Assembly: GCA_030522415.1 (NCBI GenBank)
Contig: CM060121.1
Span: forward strand, 18,300,642-18,364,641
Reading direction: 5' to 3'
From: Channallabes apus
Lineage: Eukaryota; Chordata; Actinopteri; Siluriformes; Clariidae
DNA: 64,000 nt
Made by a program: the position numbers and the translations under genes. Of the stretch, positions 33,216 to 44,500 are shown one piece after another. The first letter of the stretch is position 1. Every line of letters begins with the position of its first letter. The notes under the pieces were generated by a model, which did not search any database, was not told where the DNA came from, and saw only the letters and a list, made by a program, of their open reading frames with translations.

Positions 33216-33745
33216 CACCTAAAGGATTATTAGGAACACCATACTAATACGGTGTTTGACCCACTTTCGCCTTCAGAACTGCCTTAATTCTATGTGGCAT
33301 CGATTCAATAAGGTGCTGAAAGCATTCTTTAGAAATGTTGGCCCATATTGATAGGATAGCATCTTGCAGTTGATGGAGATTTGTGGGATGCACATTCAGG
33401 GCAGGAAGCTCCCGTTCCACCACATCCCAAAGATGCTCTATTGGGTTGAGATCTGGTGACTGCGGGTCCATTTTAGTACACTGAACTCATTGTCATGTTC
33501 AAGAAACCAATTTGAAATGATTCGAGCTTTGTGACATGGTGCATTATCCTGCTGGAAGTAGCCATCACAGGATGGGTACATGGTGGTCAGTAAGGTATGG
33601 ACATGGGCAGAAACAATACTCAGGTAGCCCATGGCATTTAAACGATGCCCAATTGGTACTAAGGGGCCTAAAGTGTGCCAAGAAAACATCCCCCACACCA
33701 TTACACCACCACCTCCAGCCTGCACAGTGGTAACAAGGCATGATG
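33216..33745 (-). mobile_element. Tc1-like element, 3' half
   Basis: The terminus ACCTAAAGGATTATTAGGAA is present at the left. The minus-strand coding remnant covers the GGGGVMVWGMFSWHTLGPL, FQQDNAPCHKARI and SPDLNPIEHLWDVVEREL motifs, but with a frameshift near 33465. It is cut at 33745 by an unrelated repeat. Confidence 0.85.
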
Positions 33746-33752
33746 GATTCAA
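33244..33752 (-). pseudogene. Frameshifted Tc1-like transposase C-terminus
   Basis: Two overlapping frames (33438-33752 and 33244-33471) together cover the catalytic second half, including the second aspartate and glutamate of the triad. The junction near 33465 is shifted, and the N-terminal half is missing. Confidence 0.8.
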
Positions 33753-34374
33753 TTTTTATTTGTATAGCGCTTTTAACAATTGACATTGTCTCAAAACAGC
33801 TTTACACAATCAAAAGAATTATTTAAGTTTTATGGAATGTGAATGTGTATGAATCAAAATGGTCAGATAGTCCCTGGTGAGCAAGCCCGAGGGCGACAGT
33901 GGCAAGGAAAAACTCCCTGAGATGGTAATAGGAAGAAACCTTGAGAGGAACCAGACTCAACAGGGAACCCATCGTCATCTGGGTGAAACAGATAGCAGGA
34001 AATGATCTGCATTTATACAGTGTGTTAGGTGGCAGGCAATTCAGCTATAATAGTTAATTTAAATAAATGTTAATTGATGTTAAAATGGAGTCCAGGTAGT
34101 TATTGGAGATTGAGATAGACTTGTAGAAAGTTCCAGTCCTGAACTATCGAATTGTCAAGTCCTCAGAGAAACAGCCGCTAACACCAGTCGAGGCCAGAAC
34201 CATCTTCTAAGTAGAGAGAATCATCCCCAGACACCAAACACATCCCAAAGAGACACACGGGGCATCCATGCGACGAGACCTCCAACCAGAAGCGGGACAC
34301 CAGGATGGGTCAGATAGGTCCGGAGGGCAGAGGGAGTCTGGATCACTGGCAGCTCAGGAACCACATGTGTAGCT

Positions 34375-34375
<1 letters not shown>
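33746..34375 (+). repeat. Teleost interspersed repeat of unknown class
   Basis: It begins TTTTTATTTGTATAGCGCTT and includes CAAGGAAAAACTCCCTGAGA and AAACCTTGAGAGGAACCAGA, blocks found in many fish genomes. A shorter reversed fragment lies at 1515-1625. No coding sequence is recognisable. Confidence 0.65.
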
Positions 34376-34420
<45 letters not shown>

Positions 34421-34460
34421 TGAAAGGGGGAGATAGGGAGAAAGAGGGGGAGAAAGAGAA
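34376..34460. repeat. (GA)n microsatellite
   Basis: About 40 bases of pure GA followed by an imperfect purine tract. Confidence 0.9.
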
Positions 34461-34528
34461 GAGGCGAGAAACGTTCCTTATTTTACGTGCATGCGGGTAG
34501 GGCCTACTGCACATCTCATATACACATA

Positions 34529-34791
34529 CAGTGGAACCTTGGATTACGAGCAGAATTCGTTCCAGAAGTGGGCTCGTATTCCAAAACACTTGTAAACCAA
34601 ATTAAATTTTCCCATAAGAAATAATGGAAACTCAAATCATTCGTTCCACAGCCCAAAAAAATAAATACATAAAAATAATTAATACAAAACATAAAGTAAA
34701 AATAAAACAAATTAACCTGCACTTTACCTTTAAAAAACATTTAAAAATAAATCCCTACAGATAAGTGTTTCCATTTATGCTCGCAGGCGCC

Positions 34792-34822
<31 letters not shown>

Positions 34823-35355
34823 TGTAAGAGGAGACTCTTACTTTTAGCCCCTCCCGTCTCCCCCTTCTCATCTTACACAGTAAACCTTTCTACTCTCTTT
34901 TTTGAATTTCACACACACACACACACACATACATAACGACAGGCTGAGGGAGAAAATGGATTTTTAACCTTTAATAGGACTTTCTTTTGCTTTACACACA
35001 TGTGTTATAAGAAACAGTACACGAGCACTGTGCACACACGCTTTCAAACACAAAGTAAAATATGTTTTACGTGCACACACGTAGACACAGTGTTATAGTA
35101 AACAGTACACATGTGCACAGCCCAGCAGGGGAGATGATTACCCACAATTCCGCAGCACAAGATAGAGGAAAAACATTGGCTCAGTTGTGAACACGTGACG
35201 CTTGGCATCAAAACAAGAAGTGCATGCGTGATACATGATACTCGGCACTCATAAACCAAGACTTGTTAGTTTTTCAAGTCAAAATTTATAAAAAATCTTT
35301 GCTCGTCTTGTGGAACACTCGCAAACCGCGTTACTCGCAATCCGAGGTTTCACTG
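34529..35355. mobile_element. Mariner-type MITE (CCTTGGATTACGAGCA family)
   Basis: Ends CAGTGGAACCTTGGATTACG and CGCAATCCGAGGTTTCACTG are inverted repeats between TA dinucleotides (34527-34528, 35356-35357). There is no transposase. The interior has GT/CA microsatellites. A partial copy lies at 17565-18060. Confidence 0.75.
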
Positions 35356-35449
35356 TACAGGGAAATGCATGTGGGCCTCCAAATTCTTCGCGCTTATGGA
35401 GACGCACAGGTACACAAACTCGCACGCCCAGAATTGACCCAGTTATGAT

Positions 35450-36204
35450 TCCTAAAGTCAAGATGCAGTATACAGGTTTATATATGAACTGTTTGACAGC
35501 AAAACATGAAAAGTCTTCAAACATTTACTTATTTTGTCAAATTATTATTCTCTGACACACAAGGTGGACTACAATAAAAACGCTACATTTGAAAACACCT
35601 CATACAACCTTACTTTTAAACTTTAAACTTCCATTGTTTTTTTTTTTATTAAATCATGACATGTAACTTGCCACATCATGACAGACCAAATGCCCCCGCT
35701 CCTTTCTGTCATGAAGGAAGACAGAAATGAGTCTATACAATTTGTCTGCCCTTTTCCTTTCTGCCCGCAAAAAGAATAAAACTTGAGAGGTTGTGATAAG
35801 TGAGAAGTCACATGACATTTTTGCTCTTGTCTTCCCAACTGAATAGGTTATATGCCCCCCACCCCTTCCTGTAAATAAAGTCCATCAGAGCAGCTTTTGG
35901 GTTTTGTTATTGAAATGGAAATAATAGAAGTTTTTTTTTTTTTTTATGATTCACATTACCCTGTGTGCTCACATAAACACCACTGCCAAGGCCCCCTCAA
36001 AACTTACATTCATGATGTTGTACTCAACATACATTTTTGTGTTACTATTGTAATGTAGTTATAAAGTTTAGTACTCAAGAGGGCGATGAAGTATTAGATT
36101 TTTAAAACCTTTTGAAATGTTTGAAATTTCTGAATCGGTCATATAGTGCTTTATAAAATTCAAGCATTGTTTTAGTCAAAACTAAAATAACATGAGATAT
36201 AAAG
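35450..36204 (+). repeat. Duplicated exon module B, left part
   Basis: Similar to module A (ATTCCTAAAGTCAAGATGCA start) and to module C. The terminal-exon copy is lost; only the CCTGTGTGCTCACATAAACA remainder survives near 35960. The module continues at 37211-37328 beyond an inserted hAT-like element. Confidence 0.75.
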
Positions 36205-36315
36205 TAGAGATGTTCCGATTTTTTCCCTTCCGATTCCGATACTTGGGTTCAGGGTATCGGCCGATACCGAGTACCGATCCGATACCTGGGTGTGTATCTG
36301 TACTGTGTGTGTGTA

Positions 36316-36396
<81 letters not shown>

Positions 36397-36439
36397 GATA
36401 AAAAAATAAATAAATAAAAAAAAAAAAATAATAATAAAA

Positions 36440-36486
<47 letters not shown>

Positions 36487-37210
36487 CTTTTTTAAGTAAA
36501 AAACTACTAGCCCTGTGTAACGGGTTCGACCCTAAGTGCACGAGCGACACCATGAAACACGGACACGAGGCGAGGTCTTACAGGAAAAAGGGTAATTTAT
36601 TTAGAAACATGGGTAAGGAAAGGGTTAAAGGCTCTCTGCGGTCTTTTCCACTGCGGCGGCAGGGATGCGAAGGCGGGCTCTACGCGGAAGTGAAGGTGCC
36701 GCGGGAGCTCGCGCAGCTCGTTCACGCGCTCCTCTCGCGGAGATCAAAGACGCCCCCCCCCCCATTTTTAAAGTCTCTGGGGCGCATCACATTGCCCCGC
36801 TCTTGTGCCACTGTCTCTCATAAAATCCACCGCGTCGCAAAGTCCAGCTTCCCAACAGTCAGACCCCGAGCTACACTCCCCGCTGTGTTTTATAGCGGCG
36901 ATAGCTCATGGGCCGTTGCCTGATTCTGTGGCCCTGCTACTTCACATACCTAAAGGGGGGGGGAGGCCGCCTAACTAGTGAGCTTCGGAGGAGCGATATC
37001 ATATGATTGGGCACAAGCCCATCACAGGCGCACGCCGCGACACTCTGTAAGTAAGCTAAGCTAGCAAAGCTAGCGGGCATAAATAGGCTATGTTTAGGAA
37101 AATGGTATCGGATCGGTACGTGGACTCAAATACTCGCCGATTCCGATGCCAGATGTTTTTGTGGTATCGGCAGCATTTCCGATACCAGTATCGGAATCGG
37201 AACAACCCTA
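36205..37210. mobile_element. hAT-like composite element, copy 2
   Basis: Same ends as copy 1 (TAGAGATGTTCCGAT ... CGGAACAACCCTA), with a perfect 8-bp target duplication ATATAAAG at 36197-36204 and 37211-37218. Module C keeps the single uninterrupted ATATAAAG at 40612-40619, the empty site. The interior again has a TA microsatellite and the LTR-like module (36516-37042). Confidence 0.88.
36516..37042 (-). mobile_element. Embedded solo-LTR-like module, copy 2
   Basis: On the minus strand: begins TGTCGCGGCGTG, TATA box near plus 36888-36893, AATAAA at plus 36596-36601, ends CCCGTTACA. It is flanked by CCCTG and CTCTG. It differs from copy 1 by a few small insertions. Confidence 0.5.
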
Positions 37211-37328
37211 ATATAAAGACTATGTGCACTTATGTAATTATCAATGCAAAAATAAAAATGCAAGACCTTCAGTTTACACTAGACAGAATTGGAAAAAAGT
37301 ATGATTTCCAGGACATTCGTGGCATGGA

Positions 37329-38560
37329 TCTTCTTCTTTGTCTTTCGGCTGTTCCCTTTCAGGGGTCGCCTCAGCGAATCATCTGCCTCCATCTAACCCT
37401 ATCCTCTGCATCTTCTTCTCTCACACCAACTAACTTCATGTCCTCTCTCACAGCATCCATAAATCTCCTCTTTGGTCTTCCTCTAGACCTCCTGCCTGGC
37501 AGTTCCAACCTTAGCATCCTTCTACCGATATGCTCACAATCTCTCCTCTGAACATGTCCAAACCACCTCAATCTGGCCTCTCTGACTTTATCTCCAAAAC
37601 ATCTAACATGGGTTGTCCCTCTGATGAACTCATTCTTGATCCTATCCATCTTTGTCACTCCCAAAGAGAACCTCAACATCTTCAGCTCTGCTACCTCTAG
37701 CTCTGCCTCCTGTCTTTACTTCAGTACCACTGTCTCTAAGCCGTAGAGCATTGCTAGTCTCACCACTGTCCTCTACACCTTTCCTTTCATTCTCGCTGAT
37801 ACTCTTTTATCGCACAACACACCTGAAACTTTTCTGCACCCATTCCAACCTGCCTGTACCCACCTCTTCACCACCTTTCCACACTCTCCATTGCTCTGGA
37901 CCGTTGACCCTAAGTACTTAAAATCCTGCACCTTCTTTACCTCTGCTCCCTGTACCCTCACCGTATTCCATCTTGCTGCGGCTAACCTTCATTCCTCTGC
38001 TTTCCAGAGCATACCTCCACCTCTCCAAATTTCTTCCACCTGTTCCCTGCTCTCGCTACAAAGCACAATGTCATCTGCAAACATCATAGTCCATGGAGAC
38101 TCCTGTCTAACCTCATCCGTCATCCTGTCCATCACCAGAGCAAACAAAAAGGGGCTTAGAGCCGATCCTTGATGCAGAACCACTTTCGCCTTGAACTCTT
38201 CTGTCACACCTACAGCACATCTCACCACTGTCTTAGCGCTCTCGTACATGTCCTGCACAACTCTTCTCTGCTCCACTCCAGACTTCCTCATACAACACCA
38301 CAGCTCCTCTCTCGGCACCCTGTCGTACGCTTTCTCTAAATCTACAAAGACACAATGCAACTCTTTATTACCTTCTCTGTACTTCTCCATCAGCATCCTC
38401 AAAGCAAATACTGCATCTGATGTACTCTTTCTAGGCATGAAACCATATTGCTACTCACAAATGCTCACCTCTGCCCTTAACCTAGCTTCCACTATTCTTT
38501 ACTGGTCGCGCACCGCTCCAGACACCACTCCAGGTTTTCTGACTGTCCCCACATCGGCAT
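37329..38560 (-). mobile_element. 5'-truncated RTE-type LINE
   Basis: The minus strand carries reverse-transcriptase motifs (LEKAYDRVPREELW, HQGSALSPFLFALVMD, FADDIVLC) and the 3' segment with RLRWFGHVQRRD and GRPKRRF, typical of fish RTE elements. The 3' end, with CTTTGTCTTTCGGCTGTTCC on the plus strand, abuts module B at 37329. Confidence 0.82.
37371..38438 (-). pseudogene. RTE reverse transcriptase remnants
   Basis: Three open pieces (37989-38438, 37773-37961, 37371-37679) in different frames cover the RT palm from LEKAYDRVP and FADD to the C-terminal GHVQRRD region. Frameshifts separate them, and the endonuclease is missing. From 38561 to 39555 I see AT-rich intron without genes. Confidence 0.8.
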
Positions 38561-40009
38561 CTTCCTGACCTTCCACACGGTCGCTTCCGCCCTGAGAGTC
38601 ATCGACATATATAAACCGTAAAGAGACGCGGGAAAGAGATTGTGATTTTGGCGTTTTGATATTTAGTTGTGTATTCTGGTTTTGACTTTTTGCCTCCCAT
38701 TGACTTTGATTATTGCTTTGTCCCTTTGGTTTGGTTGGTCTTTGTATATATTTGTAGATAATATCACTGTATATTTGTGCACTCACTAGTAGTAGTAGGG
38801 GCGTGGCTGCCATTTATTTTGGGAAGAGAGAATTTATTCACTGTTTTTGGTTTGGGAGTCCAGGAAGGTGCCTGTATTTTTGTTTGTGTTTTTTTTTTTT
38901 TTTTGCAGATAATCTAGCTACTAAATATAAATACCATTTTGATTATTTTTTTGTCCTGGGTCCACCCCGAACTGATCCTCCTCCTCCTATTGTGTGTGGG
39001 TGTATTTTTTGTATATACAAAATTCATTATTTCATCAGTTAATGATTGGATCTAGTTCTTTCTGCCATATACCACCATTTCCATACAGTTATATATATTA
39101 TAAATAGAACCCTGAACCATTCTTTTGCTCTATGGCCCGACCCTAGACTGGAACGTAACACCATATTTAAGTGACCACTTTGATTTTCAAGCACAAGAAA
39201 GACAACAGCTTTATTATGCAAAGGTGTTCCTTCTGTTAAAAACAACTAGTTTGAGATTTATATCTGCTCATCTTTTTTGAACTACACTAGAATGCCTCAT
39301 CCCACCCCCGCTGTTAAAGGAATTAAAATAAAAAAGTAAGTCGGTAACTTTTACTCTGAGTAAATTCTTTATGAGCTATTTTTTACTTTTACTTGAGTAG
39401 ATTTTTATAATGGTAACTTTACTTGTACTTAAGTAAAATTTCACTGAAGTAACAGTACTTTTACTTGAGTACAAAATTTTATTACTCTTTCCACCTCTGC
39501 TAACATAATTACTAATATTACTAACATATACCATAAATTTAATATGAATTTCACATTTCAAGCATTTCATTTAAACCTTACTTTAATAGTTTTAAACTTC
39601 CATTTTTTCTTTTTATAAAATGACGTGTAACTGCCAGGTTTTTCAACAGAAGTTGCCACGTCATGACAAATCAAATGCATCGCTCCTTTCTGTGATGAAA
39701 AAAGACTGAAATGAGTGTATAAATGTGTCTACTCTTTTCTTGATGAGCAAGTCACATGACATGCAAGAAAAACAAGGTTTCTCGGTATTACTAGGTAATG
39801 CTCCAGCTCCTGTTGTTAAAAGATGGTAACAGATGGTTTAAGTCCAAAAAGATGAACAAGTCTTGTATATTCTAATAAATTAGATTGGGACAATTCAAAT
39901 ACACTGTACATAAAGTGCATCACAGCTGCTTTTGGTTGTTGTTGTATACTAAAATATACCACAACGGTTATATGAGCATAACCCCCTGAATATTTCTTTA
40001 TCTTTACAG

Positions 40010-40075
40010 ATGCCCCTCGACCTCCGCGACATTGTGATGCTACTGTAAGAGTGTTCAACTACCTAACTCTATTAG
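40010..40075 (+). CDS. Gene B middle-exon copy d (22 codons)
   Basis: 66 bp, phase 1-1, between TTATCTTTACAG and GTAGGT. It encodes DAPRPPRHCDATVRVFNY then LTLL. Length, phase and the HCDATV core match 25066-25131. It joins in frame to exon 1 (MSTLQ) and to the terminal exon at 40328 or the middle exon at 41405. Confidence 0.45.
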
Positions 40076-40327
40076 GTAGGTCTACTGGGGGAAACTTTTG
40101 TCTATACCATTTTCCCACAGTGAGAGAGGACATTATTATGACCAAGTTTTTTAGGTTGGTAATAATTTTAATCTAAGTAAATCACTGTTGGTCACAGCCA
40201 GTATTTTTATGTGATAAATGTATTTTTGTTATTAATTGTTAAATATTTGTCTTAAAATGGTTATTACTACATATGCAGTTTGGTCTTTTCTTATGCTGTG
40301 TTTGCTATATTTCCCATTTGTTAACAG

Positions 40328-40398
40328 TAGAGCAGAATATAAACCTGTCTGTAGAAGAAACACTTCTTACCCTGTGTGCTCACATTCAACACCACTGA
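40328..40398 (+). CDS. Gene B terminal-exon copy d (LSVEET)
   Basis: After CATTTGTTAACAG, phase 1, it reads VEQNINLSVEETLLTLCA and stops at TGA after 23 codons. Relative to copy b (23997) a deletion right after LSVEETLL removes the DPRYVQLKKED part and moves the frame to an early stop. It may be a shortened isoform end or a decayed exon. Confidence 0.35.
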
Positions 40399-41404
40399 CA
40401 ACGCCCACTCAAAACTTTAATTCATGGTGTTGTACTCAACATACATTTTGTGTTACTGTTGTGCTGTAGTTATAAAGCTTAGTACTCAAGATGGCGATGA
40501 AGTTGTATTAGATTTTTTAAATCTATTGAAATGTTTTAAATTTCTGAATCTGTAAATATAGTGCTTTATAAAATCCAAGCATTGTTTTAGTCAAACCTAA
40601 AATAACATGAGATATAAAGACCATGTGCACTTATGTAATTATCAAGGCAAAAACAAAAATGCAGATCAGATATAGGTCAAGACCTTAAGTTTACTTGGAA
40701 AAAAGTGTGATTTCCGGAACTTTCGTGCCGTGGATGTTGTTACGAGAAGGGCTGATTTCATGGGCATTCCACATACAACCATTTCTAAACTTTTAAACAC
40801 AGAATGAAACAAATCACCCTATGAGCAGAAGGTCTGCAAACTGAAACATATTGTTGATGATAGAGGTCACTGGACTGCTTTGCACATAGCTAAATGAATG
40901 TGCATTCAGCTGTTCCTGATAAAGTGGACAGTATGTGTAGTGTATGTATATATGATGTAACCAGTTAAGCATCAAACCTCTGGCCTGCCATGACTCCTTT
41001 ATATTGTTGTTTGATTGAATTTGTTGTGTATTGCCTGTGTATAGTGTATTGTCAATATGTTCATTATTATTTATCTCTGTATTTTTGTTTGTGTTAGCAT
41101 ACTTGGGCCATCAATCTGATTCTGGGTTTGATTCTGATTCTGATAGGTGATGGGAAGAAACCTGTACCTATAGTACTCTTTTGAGTACTCTTTTGAGTGT
41201 TAATGTTACAGTATGTGTTGCTACTGTTATGGCTGATCGGTGTATATGCAAAATTTACATCCTCAGAAAACTTGCACTATTTAACATTTTAACCCGTATA
41301 AAAATGCTGTATATTTGCTTAGAAAATGTTCGATTACATTTAGTTTGCAACATTTTTATATACAAAAAATGAATCCAAATTAATGGGTTTATTTGATTTT
41401 ACAG

Positions 41405-41482
41405 ATGCCCTACAAACGTGTCTTAACCGATGTCTTATGGCTACTTGCGATGTGATTAGGTGCTGCCTCCGGAATCGCTCAG
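41405..41482 (+). CDS. Gene B middle exon e (cysteine-rich)
   Basis: 78 bp, phase 1-1, between TTTGATTTTACAG and GTAGGA. It encodes DALQTCLNRCLMATCDVI then RCCLRNRS: six cysteines in 26 residues among hydrophobic and basic residues. This would suit palmitoylation and membrane attachment, which is inference. It corresponds in position to gene A exon 2 and joins in frame to the terminal exon at 44501. Confidence 0.5.
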
Positions 41483-42719
41483 GTAGGACCATAGGATATT
41501 ATTACTTTGTTTTTCAGTCCAATTTACAACCCCAAATCAAAAAATGGTTGGGATGGCGGTGGTGTTGGCCTTTTGGCTGCTCCAATCAAGGGGTTGCCAC
41601 AGTGGACCACCCACAACTATGCATAGGTTTTACTTTGGTCGCCCTTTCTGATTCAACCCTCCCATTTGATCTGGGCTTGGAACAGGCACTTCCCATTTTG
41701 GTCAGGGTTCAGACGCTACATAAAATAAAAAATTCATAAGAAAATGTTTAAAAACGTGTTCCTCAAAGAAAGATAGGAAGAGATTTTGATATGGCACCCT
41801 CTACGGTGGATAACATAATTAAAATATTGAAGGAATCTGGAGGGATTTTAGTATGTAATGGGCAAGGGGTCAAACCTAAGCTGGATGCCAGTGCTTTACG
41901 ATTCTTTAGACGTCACTGCATCAGAATCGTCATTCCTCTATAAGTGATATAACCACATCGGCTCAGGATTCCTTTGGCAAATCTTTGTCAGGCACTACAA
42001 TACATATTAACGTTCATAAATGCCACATAAACCTGTATTGTGCTAACAGGAAGCCCTATGTTAACAGTGTCCAGAATTGCAACAAGTCCAAAAGCCAAGG
42101 TCTGTCATGGTATGGGGTTGGGTCAGTGCCCTTGGCAAAAGTTAACTTGCACTTCTGTGATTGTACCATTAATGCAAAAACATATATAGAGATTTTGAAA
42201 GCAACATATTTGCCATCAATACAACATATTTTAAATGGATGCCCATACATATTATAAAAGACAATGAAAAACCTCATCTTGCATGCCTGCAGAAGAAAAA
42301 GGTGCAAATGCTAGACTGGCTTGCCTTCATTCTGTACCTGTGCCAAATGAAGAATGTGTGATTTTGAAATGCAGATTGCGTCAATGAAGACCCAGGACTG
42401 TTGCACACCTTAGGATATGTTTGGATGAAGAATGGGACAAAATTACACATGAAACACTTCATCACTTGTTGTCCTTAGTCCCTTAATTTTTTTTTTTTAT
42501 GTGTTGTGAAAAGGAAGCGTAATGAACTTCAAAGAACGCTTTATCCCAATGTGTTACAGTACATGCATCAGAATTTAAATGAGTGTTTGTTTATTTTGAA
42601 CAAAGAATAAAATTGGTAATGTATAAAATCAAATAATGTGCTGCTATATTAATTTCAATGTAATACAGGTCCCAGATAAATACAAATCAATATTTCTATT
42701 TAAATTTTGATTTTACTTA

Positions 42720-44314
42720 CAAACCGGATTCCAAAAAAGTTGGGACACTAAACAAATTGTGAATAAAAACTGAATGCAATGATGTGGAGATGGCAAATGT
42801 CAATATTTTATTCAGAATAGAACATAAATCACGGAACAAAAGTTTAAACTGAGAAAATGTATCATTTTAAGGGAAAAATATGGTGAATCAAAATGTCATG
42901 TTGTCAACAAATCCCAAAAAAAGTTGGGACAAGGCCATTTTCACCACTGTGTGGCATCTCCCCTTCTTCTTACAACACTCAACAGACGTCTGGGGACCGA
43001 GGAGACCAGTTTCTCAAGTTTAGAAATAGGAATGCTCTCCCATTCTTGTCTAATACAGGCCTCTAACTGTTCAATCGTCTTGGGCCTTCTTTGTCGCACC
43101 TTCCTCTTTATGATGCGCCAAATGTTCTCTATAGGGGAAAGATCTGGACTGCAGACTGGCCATTTCAGTACCCGGATCCTTCTCCTACGCAGCCATGATG
43201 TTGTGATTGATGCAGAATGTGGTCTGGCATTATCTTTTTGAAAAATGCAGGGTCTTCCCTGAAAGAGATGACGTCTGGATGGGAGCATATGTTGTTCTAG
43301 AAGCTGAATATATTTTTCTGCATTGATGGTGCCTTTCCAGACATGCAAGCTGCCCATGCCACACGCACTCATGCAACCCCATACCATCAGAGATGCAGGC
43401 TTCTGAACTGAGCGTCGATAACAACTTGGGTTGTCCTTGTCCTCTTTGGTCCGGATGACATGGCGTCCCACATTTCCAACAAGAACTTCGAATCGTGACT
43501 CGTCTGACCACAGAACAGTCTTCCATTTTGCCACACTCCATTTTAAATGATCCCTGGCCCAATGAAAATGCCTGTGCTTGTGGATCTTGATTAGAAATGG
43601 CTTCTTCTTTGCACTGTAGAGTTTCAGCTGGCAACGGCGGATGGCACGGTGGATTGTGTTCACTGACAATGGTTTCTGGAAGTATTCCTGAGCCCATTCT
43701 GTGATTTCCTTTACAGTAGCATTCCTGTTTGTGGTGCAGTGTCGTTTAAGGGCCCGGAGATCACGGGCATCCAGTATGGTTTTACGCCCTTGACCCTTAC
43801 GCACAGAGATTGTTCCAGATTCTCTGAATCTTCGGATGATATTATGCACAGTTGATGATGATAACTGCAAAGTCTTTGCAATTTTTCGCTGGGTAACACC
43901 TTTCTGATATTGCTCCACTAACTTTCTGCGCAACATTGTGGGAATTGGTGATCCTCTACCCATCTTGGCTTCTAAGAGACACTGCCACTCTGAGAAGCTC
44001 TTTTTATACCCAATCATGTTGCCAATTAACCTAATTACTGTTAATTGGTCTTCCAGCTCTTCGTTATGCTCAAATTTACTTTTTCCAGCCTCTTATTGCT
44101 ACTTGTCCCAACTTTTTTGGGATTTGTTGACACCGTGAAATTTGTAATCAACATATTTTTCCTTTAAAATTATACATTTTCTCAGATTAAACTTTTGATC
44201 TGTCATCTATGTTCTATTCTGAATAAAATATTGACATTTGCCATCTCCACATCATTGCATTCAGTTTTTATTCACAAATTGTTTAGTGTCCCAACTTTTT
44301 TGGATTCCGGTTTG
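42720..44314 (-). mobile_element. Complete Tc1-like element with IR/DR ends (second family)
   Basis: 1595 bp between TA dinucleotides (42718-42719, 44315-44316). The ends are near-identical inverted repeats of about 215 bp, each with an outer (TTCCAAAAAAGTTGGGACAC) and inner (TCCCAAAAAAAGTTGGGACA) direct repeat, as in Sleeping Beauty. The two ends differ at few positions, and the gene is intact, pointing to a young insertion. Confidence 0.9.
42941..43963 (-). CDS. Intact Tc1-like DD34E transposase, 340 aa (second family)
   Basis: Start at MGRGSPIPTMLRRKLVEQYQ gives 340 residues, the family norm; an in-frame ATG at 44017 would add 18 residues (MIGYKKSFSEW...) and is judged leader. Helix-turn-helix part: GVTQRKIAKTLQLSSSTVHN. 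Catalytic part: first aspartate in VLWSDESRFEVL, glycine box SLMVWGCM, second aspartate in FQKDNARPHSAS, glutamate in SPDLSPIENIW, 34 residues apart. No stop or frameshift. It differs clearly from the 31893 protein, so two separate Tc1 lineages look intact here. Confidence 0.92.
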   Translation of the reverse strand: MGRGSPIPTMLRRKLVEQYQKGVTQRKIAKTLQLSSSTVHNIIRRFRESGTISVRKGQGRKTILDARDLRALKRHCTTNRNATVKEITEWAQEYFQKPLSVNTIHRAIRRCQLKLYSAKKKPFLIKIHKHRHFHWARDHLKWSVAKWKTVLWSDESRFEVLVGNVGRHVIRTKEDKDNPSCYRRSVQKPASLMVWGCMSACGMGSLHVWKGTINAEKYIQLLEQHMLPSRRHLFQGRPCIFQKDNARPHSASITTSWLRRRRIRVLKWPVCSPDLSPIENIWRIIKRKVRQRRPKTIEQLEACIRQEWESIPISKLEKLVSSVPRRLLSVVRRRGDATQW

Positions 44315-44500
44315 TACTTAGGGTTAGAAAACGATTTGGGGTTGGATTATTGCTGCCATTTGCCTTATTGACATGCGTGTGTATTAAGTGAAGAAAGTCC
44401 TGCTGAAAGCCTCATGTGAAATTTAAATTAAATTCACAATATCAGATTTAGTAATTGTTCCAAATGTGTTTGTATTAGTGTATTTCTGTTTCTTCACTAG

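Larger units (their letters stand above)
39556..40750 (+). repeat. Duplicated exon module C (complete)
   Basis: It joins the sequences of A' and A in one unit: the middle exon at 40010 then the terminal exon at 40328. It keeps the empty target site of the hAT-like insertion of module B at 40612-40619, and its sequence continues past the RTE insertion point of module B (GTGGAT near 40730). Confidence 0.78.
41529..44345 (+). mobile_element. Old Tc1/mariner element interrupted by a younger one
   Basis: The outer ends read ACAACCCCAAATCAAAAAAT at the left and GATTTGGGGTTG at the right. A decayed plus-strand transposase with frames like APSTVDNIIKILKESGG lies at 41760-42480 with many stops. The intact element at 42720-44314 sits inside it. 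Confidence 0.6.

Noticed and set aside
37090..38568. Plus-strand ORFs of 90-153 codons
   Set aside because: They are antisense to the RTE reverse transcriptase, whose conserved motifs are on the minus strand.
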